From Chrysomallon squamiferum (Eukaryota > Mollusca > Gastropoda > Neomphalida > Peltospiridae), in NCBI GenBank assembly GCA_012295275.1, contig CM022670.1:24128255-24192254 (forward strand): a stretch of DNA of 64,000 nucleotides, given 5' to 3'. Below the pieces are notes generated by a model. It was not told where the DNA came from. It was given only the letters and a program-made list of their open reading frames with translations, and ran no database searches. Below, piece by piece: positions 12,941-24,303 of the stretch (position 1 is its first letter; the number at the start of each line of letters is the position of its first letter). The position numbers were made by a program, and so were the translations under genes.

Positions 12941-14737
12941 TTGAAAATCAAATTTTGATTTTGGTCTTGAAAATATTTAGAAAGCTTCAAAACATGGGTT
13001 TTGAGATATGAGGTATTAAAGTTCATTTGATTATTTTTGTCCCAACTGATATATATCTAGATAAGAAATGGCATAATAGAAGATAACCCGTCTTCTGAAA
13101 AATAAAATAATTTTATTATTTACTATTTTAATTAAAATCATGATCATTGCCACCATTATTTTTGCAATCAGAACAGTAATGATCTGCACAGTATTACCAT
13201 CTTACAACCCTTTCCTCTATTATTACCATGATGGCCTTTATAACCAAACAAAAAATATGCTGATAGATTTTTCATTTTAAGAAAAAGAACATTATGATCT
13301 TTGATATTTATGTCAGCATGGAGAAACTTTATTTATTTAATTATAAATCTGTGATTATTATGGAAAGGAACCAAAAATAACTTTTGTCCACTGGGAGGTT
13401 TATTTTAATACAAATCAGCAAATGTGGATGGTTTAAGGCTGTGAAGGTTGAGTCAGGCAGAAATAAAAATAAAAATTTAGTACCATAAATCACCAAAACC
13501 AGATTTATCATTTTAAATAAAGCTGGATTTAAATAATGTTGGTTTCCCAACCTCTGACAAAAAAATATTTATTTTTTGGATTGTTGTTTTTTCATTTATT
13601 CCACGCCTGTTTATTTACTGTTAATATAATTTCATCAAAGAAAACTGTCCAAGAGCTATTAGCTATTTCTGATTAATGTTTTTTTAAAGATATGTTTTAA
13701 ACAGTTTTATCCATGCATTTGATTATTATTCTACACTTTAAGCCATAGGTTATAATGTTATAACGTTCCACCATTTATCAGTTCTTGACAACAAAAAAAC
13801 CCTAATATCTTAAATAATAAATTTAATACTATTATTGATTCATGTTAATGATATAAAGGTTCTCACAACATGACATTTGTTTCAATTCATAATACCATTT
13901 ACAGAATACCATTTACATATACCTTCTACCAGAGCTGTAAAGAAAAGGGGCCATTGTTTAATGAAACACTTCTAAGAAAAAGTATTATATATCAAAGACA
14001 ATATGTATAATGACAATATGAGGAAATATATGTCACTGTGTGAGCTACACACATTTATTAGCAAGAGGTTATATTTTATATGAACCTTGTCATAGATCAA
14101 AATTAATAAATTACAACTTCAATTAATCAGACTACTGATATAAATAGAAATATATTTGATCAGGCTTCTTTCTTTAAAGCTTGTTCTGAAATGTTACTTT
14201 GCCAAGATTTGATTACTTTCCTAACAAAACTGCAATACCCTTCAGTTTGTTAGTAGATCTAAAGACATTTAAATTAATTAAGATGAAAAAGCTTTTATCT
14301 TGTTTTTTTGTTTTTTTAAATGAAAAAACCTGGTGGACAGTGTCTAACAGAAGCCAGTTCCCTAAATTTGACACAAAATGAATTTTCTTTAAATATGCTT
14401 TGCTATACTGTATGATTCTGTATTGTTGTTTTCTCTCACTTTTTTTTCTTTCCCCTATTTTTTTATTTTTAAAAAGGCCTTTGACTAGCTATGCAATTTT
14501 ATTTCTTACTAGACAGATTTGACAGGTGATCCACAGATGTGCTTCTGGAGGTTTTGATGTATATTAAAATAAACTAAAATTTGTTTTCATTAACTTTTTA
14601 TAATGATTGTCTACCTTTATTATGATTACATTATTAATATTTTAATATAAATGAGGAAAATAATTTTCAAACAACATATATTGCTATTTTTTTTTCATCA
14701 GAATTCATGTTTATCTTCAGCTATTATATTATGTTAT

Positions 14738-14804
14738 AGTAATAGTAGTAGTTAGTGGAAGTAACAGTAGCAGTAGTAGTGGTAGTAGTAGAAATAGTAG
14801 TAAA
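14738..14804. repeat. Degenerate AGT trinucleotide tract
   Basis: An imperfect AGT/AGC/AAT run containing GTAGCAGTAGTAGTGGTAGT, resembling the AGT end of the 2706-2942 array. Confidence 0.8.
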
Positions 14805-15136
14805 CTTATTAACAGACCTTTCATAAACATATATTTATTTATACATACACATACATCTTCTTTCATTTGATAATTTACACCAGTAATTCAGTCTCTGGAA
14901 TAAAATAAACTCTTTTCCAGTTCACCTATGACTTTCTATAGTTTGTTATGTAGGAGAGTCTTGATTGGCCACTTAGTATTTCTTAAATTTTGATGCATTG
15001 TGCACCTCTATAAAATAAGCTGTTTGGTCTTCCTAACTATAGCTATAAGCTGATGATGCTGCTTGTCTGAATGTTTTGAGCATGTGAACATTCAGACTGT
15101 TGTGCCTTGGCTGTTACTTGTTACAAATGGTGATAC

Positions 15137-15463
15137 TCATCTCATATCATCCAGGTCCTGTTGACTGCCTTGATCAAAGTTTTCTTCTCTGTTGTTGTTA
15201 CTGGGCTGTACTTCTTCAGCTCCTAGCTGGGCAAACCTCTCAGCTTCCTCATTTTCTGGAATCTGACACTGCAATAGAGCTGCTTGACTTTCCTTTGCTA
15301 CTTCTAAGAAGTCTTTCATCAGACGAGCTTGCAGGACTGAGCAGACATCAGAGCAGAAGATGACTTGCAGACAACCTTCTTTTGCACTCTCTATCAAGGT
15401 GGGGACCTGTATTAAGGCATGGGTCTCTACACTGTAATTGGAATGGTGCATTATGTCTGACAT
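15137..15463 (-). mobile_element. Decayed RNase H fragment of a non-LTR retrotransposon
   Basis: The minus strand stays open for 108 codons, and its translation resembles the RNase HI domain found at the C-terminus of many lophotrochozoan non-LTR elements. In order it shows SNYSVETHALIQ (the usual NYRAE-x-ALI region with the catalytic-region Glu kept), QVIFCSDVCSVLQA (the strand carrying the second catalytic Asp, normally like FLTDALSVLQAL) and IPENEEAERFAQLGAEE (normally IPGNEEADxLAKxGA). Signs of decay: the segment that normally reads QWIPAHCG is reduced to LLQCQIPENEE, and the usual Asp in NEEAD is Glu. No reverse transcriptase or endonuclease frame is visible nearby, so this is a short, inactive relic. 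Local composition is GC-richer than its surroundings, as expected of formerly coding DNA. The family match is from recall; a protein search would settle it. Confidence 0.72.
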
Positions 15464-17686
15464 AGTTAGGTAGATGGCAAAGAGCTTGTCCCTGACTCAT
15501 CCTGGTGGGTGTGTTCAGTAGGTGAGCATCATTTCTATTACTTCTGCCTATTGGCGTATTGATTTTGTGATTTTTACTGAGGTTTTTTTTTTTAAAAATG
15601 TATAGTACCAATGGCCCAATACCTCTGTCTTCAGCTTTCTAGGTTTTTTAACTGGGCTAACTCAACCAATATCCAAATAAAAAGTAATTGGGTTTAAAAA
15701 TAAGATAGTTCAAAGATTTAAAAAAAAAAATGTAATAAATACTCTCATTAAATTGTAACCAAAACAAAAATAAACCTATTTAAATAGAGTCAGTAAGTTA
15801 TCAATACAGAATTGGTTTTAAAAAGTCTTTTACACAATCTAAAAAAAATTAAAAATAAATAAAAATTAAAACACATACAAACTAAATAAAATTATTGTTT
15901 AATTTTGGAACAGATGTGTTGGAAATGTTTTAATTTTGGTAACTTTTTCTTTTCTTTTCTTTTCATTTTTTTTCAAAATTAAATATATTTAAGGTCAAAT
16001 ATTGTCATTCAAATTATAAAAAAAAACATTTATTCTGTGTCTTGATTAAAAACAAGAAGGAAATAATGCAAATAAAAAATCAACAGGAAGGAAAAGCAAA
16101 TGATTATTTTGACAAATAATACATTAACAGTAATATCAAATTTCTTCACAAGTTTCCTCTGCCACAGAAAACCAGTGTTGTATGACTAATGGCAGGTTTC
16201 AGTTACAAATTGTCAGTATCCTGTATCCAGGTGATATCCCTTTCAGCTTTGTATTGTAAGGGAGACAACTCGCACGTCCATTCTCTCAGTCTGATGGTTA
16301 ACGACAATGGTCTATTGTGATAAAACTGTGAAAGAATTCTGTTGAGTTTATTTCTAGTATTTTAGTGTGACTAATTTACTACTGTTATTAACACAAGTAA
16401 TGACTTGATTGTGGACAATTGTTTATTTCTGGAGCATTAATTGAATGAGCTGTACATAGCAAACTGAATTGTAATAACTAAGCAAACAAACAAATGAATG
16501 AATAAATAAATAAATAAATAAAGAAATAATACTTAAAAAAGAAAAAACCATGCCTAATTATAACATCTGTTATATCTGAGTTGGATTAAATTGTTACACT
16601 GAAATATTAGTATTCAAAATATATTAAAAAAAAAAAATTTGTATTAGAACTAAATTCAGTTTTAAATATCATTTTCACAATTATAATATATACTCAGAAG
16701 ACATGCAGAAAAAAAAACACCCAACTAATAAATAAAATAATAATATTAAAATAAATAAATAAATAAATAAATAAAAGACAATAACAAAAGAACTGAAAAG
16801 TGTTATTTTTATTATATCTCCTAAGATCTTCAGGTAATGTTTCAAATTTTAAATAAACATTTTACATGTAAGTTATTTTTAAGTATGCTAGAAATAAAAA
16901 TATTATGAACCAAAATAAATTTTTATCACCATGCATCAAAAAGTCAAAACAACACAGTAAAGTAAAATGAACCTGATTAAAATCTTTAGAAGCATTTAAT
17001 AAATAATGAACAAGAAATCATGCAAGAAACTGACATTTTGTTATCAGATAGGTACAACAAACTAAAAAGAAAAACCGACACAGGAAATCGTTGCATGTTT
17101 GGGCCTGTTTTAGTTGGCGTATTTTATCAGTGTATTTTGTCAACGAACTACTGACTTTCTGAATGCTGCTATTCAAACCTCGTAATGATATATTTATTTA
17201 TTTTATTCTCATTTTGGTTGGCAGCCAGGGGAGGTAATTCTAGCAGGTTTATCAATCAGATTTACTGGTGCATGGAACACTTCTGTAATAGCCATTTACA
17301 AGAAAGAAATCAGACATGGGTCTAGAACAAAACAAAAAAAGGAACAACAGCAACAATAATAATAACGAACCTCAAAAATAAAAAATAAACAAATAAATAA
17401 GCAGATACCACAAAAATGTAAAAATTAAACAAATAGTTAAGTAAAATAACATCCTATGTTTCTTAAACCACTTACAAATTTACTATCATAAGAAAGTTTC
17501 TTTTTATTTTCACCAAAATTATAACTTCATTTAGTAAAGAGACACACACATATTGAAGAAATAAATAAATAATAATAAATGAAAATCTATTAAAAAAAAA
17601 AATAATAAAATAAAAAAAAAAATAATAAAATTAATGCATTTTTTTTTTTTATATATATCTTGAATGTTTTCACAGGACTCAAAAAT

Positions 17687-17777
17687 GAAAAAACACCACA
17701 CACAAACACACTCACACATACATACATACACACACACCTGTATGTATGTATGTGTGTGCATGTGTGGTGTTTTTTTC
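17687..17777. repeat. Long imperfect inverted repeat (hairpin)
   Basis: The left arm begins GAAAAAACACCACACA and ends with CATACATACATACA. The right arm begins TGTATGTATGTATGTGTGTG and ends with TGGTGTTTTTTTC. The arms are roughly 38-43 bp, with a short CA-rich loop around 17731-17738. Because the outer GAAAAAACACC / GGTGTTTTTTTC blocks are complementary as well as the CA/TG parts, the symmetry goes beyond a chance CA tract facing a TG tract. Confidence 0.8.
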
Positions 17778-18687
17778 ACATGTCTGTCTGTCTGTGTGTG
17801 TGTTTATATGTATAAAATCATAGAATGATAAAATACAATACACTTAGATCTTCAGCAGATTATAGTCACAACAACAAAAACAAAAATAATAATTTACTTT
17901 AAAAAAAATTAACTGCTTATAACAACTTTTAAGAAGTATAAGGGAGATAATCACTTGGATAAACTATAATAGGTTGGACAGCAAAGAGTATTTATTCTAT
18001 CAAGGCTTTTTTATTTTTATTTAAATGCTGTTGTTGTTGGCTGTAATGGTATTATTGGTAATTATAGTGTTGTTGTTGTTGTTGTTGTTGTTGTTTTTTG
18101 ATAGTGACAGTGTTGTGGTTGTTGAAAATACCAAAGTGCCTGTAATCTCATGATCAGCAAAGATCTTGTTTAACTGCAAACCAGCGCTCAGGGACATATC
18201 ACTGGCCAGCTTTTAATCTGTTTAAATCCTAACAAGTAAATCCTGATTATATCTTGGGCAGACAGATAACAACAGCAGTCTTATTCTTACTTGGATATTC
18301 AGTAGCCAATTTTGTCCAATTAGTTGCGACATCATGGTTAATGTGTTTGTTTGCCAGCGTCGACCGAAATTATAATTAATTTACCTACGAATTGACACAA
18401 AGATTAAATTATTGTTTCATGTATGAAATTTTCAAAATAGAACTAATGGTGGGTTTATCTTATTACTTGTAATACTAACCTTTTCATTTCTTAATTCTCA
18501 TTTTGGTCTCCCATTATAGATCTAGGCTAAGAGTTATTATCATTAATGTACATCAAAGTCAGTGGTTAAAACTCTTGCTTAGCTGGCCTCATTTGGAACC
18601 TTTCTTAAAATAATTTCATAAAGAAAGAGCTAGAAAGAAAGACATGAAGAGACAAAAAGAGAATGAGAAGCAGATTGAGAAAGAAAT

Positions 18688-18790
<103 letters not shown>

Positions 18791-19786
18791 TGATAGAGAA
18801 AGAGATTGGTGAAACTATGATAATATTTAAATTGGAGAAAATCCTTATTTACAAGAATTAATAACTGTTTTATAAAAAGTGTACATGAAGCAATGTCAAT
18901 ATAATTAATTAACTGCAAGAGAAAATATGATACAGAAACGTGAATCCTTTAACACTGATATTCTTGACAATGACAAATACATAGCAGGCCTTACAGACAA
19001 TTTATCATTATGATTTTCCTTCCCAAAATATCAGAAAATGAATTTATAACATTGCAAGGATAGTGATGGGAAGCCCAAAAAAATATTAGAAAAAAACCTA
19101 ATAAAAACAAAGAAAAGAAAACTCAAGGGTAATCAGAAGTAGAATATCATTCATTGTCCACTTTTTGACTGAATTATCATTTATCAGTTTGCACCTATGT
19201 TTACAACTGAAATAGCTAATATTATTTTTCAAAAGAAATTGTGTACTTAAGCTCATCAAACACATAGACAGTCCCTTAGTGCTGACTGTGATGTTTATCT
19301 ACTGAGCTGTTTAATACATCTGTCCAGTGTTATCTGTACTAATCATCTTAGTCTGGTGTCCTAGGGTATCTCTGTACTTACTGATGTTATCATAGATGGT
19401 ATTAGTCAAAGGATTAAATAAAACTAAAAAAAACAGATCCTCATATACACAAGGACATTGCTTCAAACTGACCATTTGTGTCAGATTGCTTAGAAACAAA
19501 TGCTGCTACTATTTTTTTCTCCAAGATGCCATCAAAATAATCATTTGTATTTTGCCCCTCCATATAACTTCATTAAGTTGTTGTTATTTTTTTGTTTTCC
19601 TTATTAACCTTTGTTGATCTGTATAACATTAACATACAATTTTGTGTTTTGCTGTTATCAGATACAAAAAATAAAATAAAATAATTTATATTTATATGTT
19701 TTTTTCCACTCTTAATTGCAACTTAATCAATTTCTGCTTGCTATTTCTTCGGGCTTTTTTTTTTTTATTAATCTTTTAATCAGTGC

Positions 19787-19790
<4 letters not shown>

Positions 19791-19832
<42 letters not shown>
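19791..19832. repeat. A42 homopolymer
   Basis: Forty-two consecutive A. No upstream element body is recognisable, so I do not call it a retroposon tail. Confidence 0.9.
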
Positions 19833-19834
<2 letters not shown>

Positions 19835-20375
19835 AATAAGAATGAAAAAGAAGAGATAACAAAGTTCATAAGAAGCACAAGTTGATTAGGCTACATGTCT
19901 AAGACAAGGATTAACAGAATATTATATGCTCTCATAATCCCATACAAAACAATATTGATATATGCTATATCAGAATGACAGTACAGTGTAGTGTTAGATT
20001 GTTGAAGAAAGGAGAAGCAGTTAGCTTTGGATTTGAACTGCTACCATATATTTTAACTTTCAAGTGAGTTATTCAAAAGAGAATCCCCAGATACTAATTA
20101 TCCTTTCTTACTACCAGGAAGCAACTAATAATAAAAATGTGTGGTGCAAGTCGTTGTATAGTAGTTAGCTGTTGTATAATACAAAGACATATCAATACAA
20201 TTATTAATAGAATCTTGTCTTCTTTCTTTCTTCCTTGTTTTTTAGAAGGAAACATAAAATGGGCATTTGTTGAAGAAACCCTTTGCATAATTATCTGTAA
20301 TACAATCATATTTAAACATGTAGCAATATTAATGTTTGTTAGAGATTTTTATTCAAATTTCTTGCTTTTTTTGCT

Positions 20376-20451
20376 GTTGTGTACTTGTAGCAGCTAGCAT
20401 ACATTTGTTTTGTGTTGTGTACTTGTAGCAGCTAGCATACATTTGTTTTGT
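20376..20451. repeat. 38-bp tandem duplication
   Basis: Two essentially identical adjacent copies start at 20376 and 20414, each GTTGTGTACTTGTAGCAGC followed by TAGCATACATTTGTTTTGT. The near-identity indicates a recent event. Confidence 0.93.
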
Positions 20452-21638
20452 GTTGCCTACTAATGTCAAATGGCACAAATTCTAAAATTCTAAAATGAAA
20501 CCCCAAATTGCTATTGACCAGAAATATAAGATTCAGTGCTTTTTGTTCCTTCAGCTGGTGTGGGCATCTCAACTAGAGGCAAGTTTTAGTCGAGATGTAA
20601 TCTTTTCTTTCAATCTCAGACGTCTGGTGTAAATAACGTTGTAGTTGTCTTTCTTTATATTTTAGTTCTAATTTTAGCAATGTGTCTACTGTTCATGACA
20701 ATGAAATGAAAAATGAATGAAACATTGGCAGTGATGAGAGGTTTTATTTCTGTTTACCAATTTCTGTGTGTCATTTATCATAAAAAAAATTAAATAAAAT
20801 AAAGTAAAATAAAAATTTAAAAATTCTCCATTAAGAATACCACCACCTTTCACTGAAAAAAAAAAAAAAAAATAAATAAATAAACTTTCAAATGAAAATT
20901 GACCTAATTTACATTTATATCAAAATAAATTTCAGTGTGCTATCAGAAACAAGACAAAACATAAGCATCAAGTAAATTCATGAATTGACCCAGAACCTCA
21001 AAATAAATGTGTGTATGTATACAAATATATATATATATGTCAATCTATATATATATACAGACACACAGACACATTGCAATATTATTGATTACATTTTCAT
21101 TCAAACCAAATAACATTTTGTTTACATTTTCAGTCGAATAAGTTGATTTAACTGTATTTAGAATAGACAGTCATGTGAATAATTAAATGCATTCCCCGTA
21201 TAAACTGCCCAAAACAAGCCAGTCAAAGAAAGAATCGGTGATGTTGATGAATTTCCTGATAAGTGCAGTTTTGATCTTTGGTATTTGCCAGTTTAGAGAA
21301 TGCCATTGCTGCATGTTTCTCATCCACAGTTTTGTACAGTAATCAATATTACTCTGCATGGTATGGCACTCGAACAGACAAATTTAGGAATCATTTGTCT
21401 TATGATTGGCAATATTTTGGTGAGGAAGTGCAGACAAAGTGTAGTGGAACTAATTTTTCTTTTTCATTATTGTTTTTTTTTTTTATTTTTATCCTCTCCC
21501 CCTGCTGTAAGATATCTGAGATAGAGATTATTAAAATCCCGAGCTTATTTTGTTGAAATTGGCTCAATAGCTCTCGTATTAAGTCAATATTTTATTTTAG
21601 TGGACTTCATTTAATTCTGTGTTACTCCTGAGTGATAT

Positions 21639-21669
<31 letters not shown>

Positions 21670-23592
21670 TTAACCTAAAAAATCCCTCACAACAAGAACA
21701 TTAGTTTAGCTTCCATGTCCTCTCGGAATGAATTGAAATTTTCTTTATTCAAATGTGGCTTCAATTTGCTTCAAACAGTTATGACCATGCACCATGCTGC
21801 TGCTGAAGAGTTTTTCCTTGGAGACGGCCACCAAATCTTATAGTCGCTCTCATCACACTGGCATTGTTCGCCATCAGAACACACTGGGCTCTGTCTTGAG
21901 ACAGTTCCCAATCTACATAGTCGTGTAAAGCACAACATTTGTCAGAATCTCACTGGCCATAATTTGATTGTGTAGGATGGAGTGGTCTAATGCAAATTAA
22001 CATGTTTTCTGCTTACTGTGTTATTGCTATGCCTGTCACTTGGACCAAGTTGATTCTAATATATCAGATTTGTGCCAAAGATGTTTGCAGATGAGTTTTT
22101 TTGTTTTTTTTTTTTTTTTTTGCCAGGCTTTATGGGAAGCACATGCAGGATAAGAAATGTATTTACATAATGTTCATCAAGTTTTCTTTGTTCGCTTCTA
22201 TATGGATATATTGTTCGGTAACCAAAATGTTTTTAAACATGATCTTGACTGTTATAAAATAATTTTTTCATTGGTAAATGAGGATATGTCTTTGCAGAGT
22301 TAAACAAAATGTATTTGTTTAAGGATAATATTATTATATTAAGAAAAAGTATTTTACTTCAAAATTCTTTTCTTTAATTGTTTTTTTTTTAACTTTATTT
22401 CTCGCTAACGGATAGATATACTTTATAAAGAAAGGTTTATTTCTTGTCAATAAACTGGTAAGTTAATTATATTAAATTTAAATTTACTGGGTTTTTATAT
22501 ATAAAATAAACAACATTTATAAAAAAAAAGAATTATATTGAAATTAAACATTTTAAAGTAAGAAAACAGAAAAAATTAATTCAAATTGCGAATTCATCAC
22601 TGGTTTGCATTCTAGCTACCTTAGAATTTTTCTTGGCGTTTTTTTTTTTTTACACCTTCTTCTTCCACTGAATGGTAGATAACTTGAATTTGGAAACATT
22701 TGATTCCTGTGAATGTTTTGCTACTTCTTTCCTGGCAATATGATGACATTAACGGTGGTGTACAAACAGGATCAGACATCACCACTTGGAAACATTCTGT
22801 CGCTGCTGTTGTTGTTTCTTTGTAACGATGTGGATTACGTGCTGTCTGTAAATGGGTAACCGGCACTCTAAGAGTAACTGTGGTGTCAAGTGGTGTGCAT
22901 GTTTTCGGTGTCACCCTCGACAACATCGTGCACACCCAGAGGAGCTTGTCAATGTCCACAGGTATTTTTTTATTTTTTATTTTAAAAAAACCAAATGTTT
23001 TTCATTTTGATTCCACTTACGTTAACAGTTTAAACATTTTTTTCATTCTCTAAATAAAATTATTATTTTGAAAAAAAGTTCCTTGAAAATTAGATTGTAT
23101 TCATATATAATCTCACAACATTCAGTTTTAAGCTGGAATTTACTTTAAAAAATTGAATGTCTCATATAACAGCTATTACCTCTTAACAAATTTTGAGTAC
23201 AAAAATGTTATTAATCTCTTTTAAAAAAAAAGAAAAAAAAGACATTATCACTGCTTTTATTTTTTTTCATATGTGACTATTCAGATATTTTAATTGTTTG
23301 TTATTGTGAAATTAAAATTTTACATATAAATGGATAAATAAATAAAGGACAAAACAAAGCAAAATAAATAAGTAAATAAAAATTAAAAGATCTTTAAAAT
23401 GTTAAAGATGCTTTGGTAATAATTATTAAATAAATGAAATAACTGCACATGAAGAAAAGTTGTTTCTTTATCTTTTAAATGAATACAAACTTTTGTTGAT
23501 ACTGTTTATTTATAAATATTTTTTTGAAATATAATAATTAATACATTACACTTTCAAAGTAAAAAATATATGCATACAAATAGGTCAATTAC

Positions 23593-24303
23593 CAACACAA
23601 GTACTACTATTAAACCACCACTATTACTATTTTTACTACTATTACTATTGCTTCTATTTCTATTACCACCACTATTTCACTATTTTTATTACTATTACTA
23701 TTGCTTCTATTGCTATTACCACCATTATTTTACTATTTTTATTACTATTACTATTGCTTCTATTTCTATTACCACCACTATTTCACTATTTTTATTACTA
23801 TTACTATTGCTTCTATTGCTATTACCACTACTGTTACCTTTACTATTGTTATTACTATTACTATATTGCTTTTATTACTATTACCACCACTATTACTATT
23901 TTACTATTACTATTACCACCACTATTACTATTTTTACTATTACTATTACCATCACTATTACTATTTTACTATTACTATTTTTTCTATTACCACCACCGTT
24001 ACTATTTTTACTACTATTACTACAGCTTCTGTTGCTATTACCAGCACTATTACTTTTACTTCTATTGCTATTGCCACTACTATTACTATTACCACACTAT
24101 TACTATTTTTACTATTACTATTACCACCACTATTACTTTTACTGTTTTAGTACTATTAATTTTACTTCTATTGCTATTGCCACCACTATTACTATTACCA
24201 CAACTATTACTATTTTTACTATTACGACCACTATTATTATTTTTACTACTATTACTATTACCTGCACTATTATTTTTTACCACTTCTATTCCTAATACTA
24301 CCA
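23593..24303. repeat. TTA/CTA/CCA trinucleotide field with 53-bp higher-order repeat
   Basis: About 700 bp built from TAT, TAC, ACC and TTC-type triplets. In the first third a higher-order unit recurs every 53 bp, with TTGCTTCTATT starting at 23648, 23701, 23754 and 23807. Since 53 is not a multiple of 3, the triplet register shifts by two bases per unit and all three plus frames stay open for 150-240 codons. They give Leu/Tyr/Ile/Thr-rich strings that I regard as non-coding. Confidence 0.93.

Larger units (their letters stand above)
1672..15136. other. Long non-coding stretch with scattered simple repeats
   Basis: No coding exon, tRNA or rRNA is recognisable in this 13.5 kb. Besides the simple repeats listed separately there are A/T-rich patches, such as AAAT/AAT tracts at 6615-6745, a mixed TA/ACAT tract at 7170-7225, a C12 run at 9303-9314 and a T-rich block at 12113-12258 with a 29-T run. 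The stretch 8160-8290 is less repetitive and may be worth checking for conservation. Two diverged copies of one dispersed sequence lie at 9979-10076 and 12810-12940. Confidence 0.5.
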
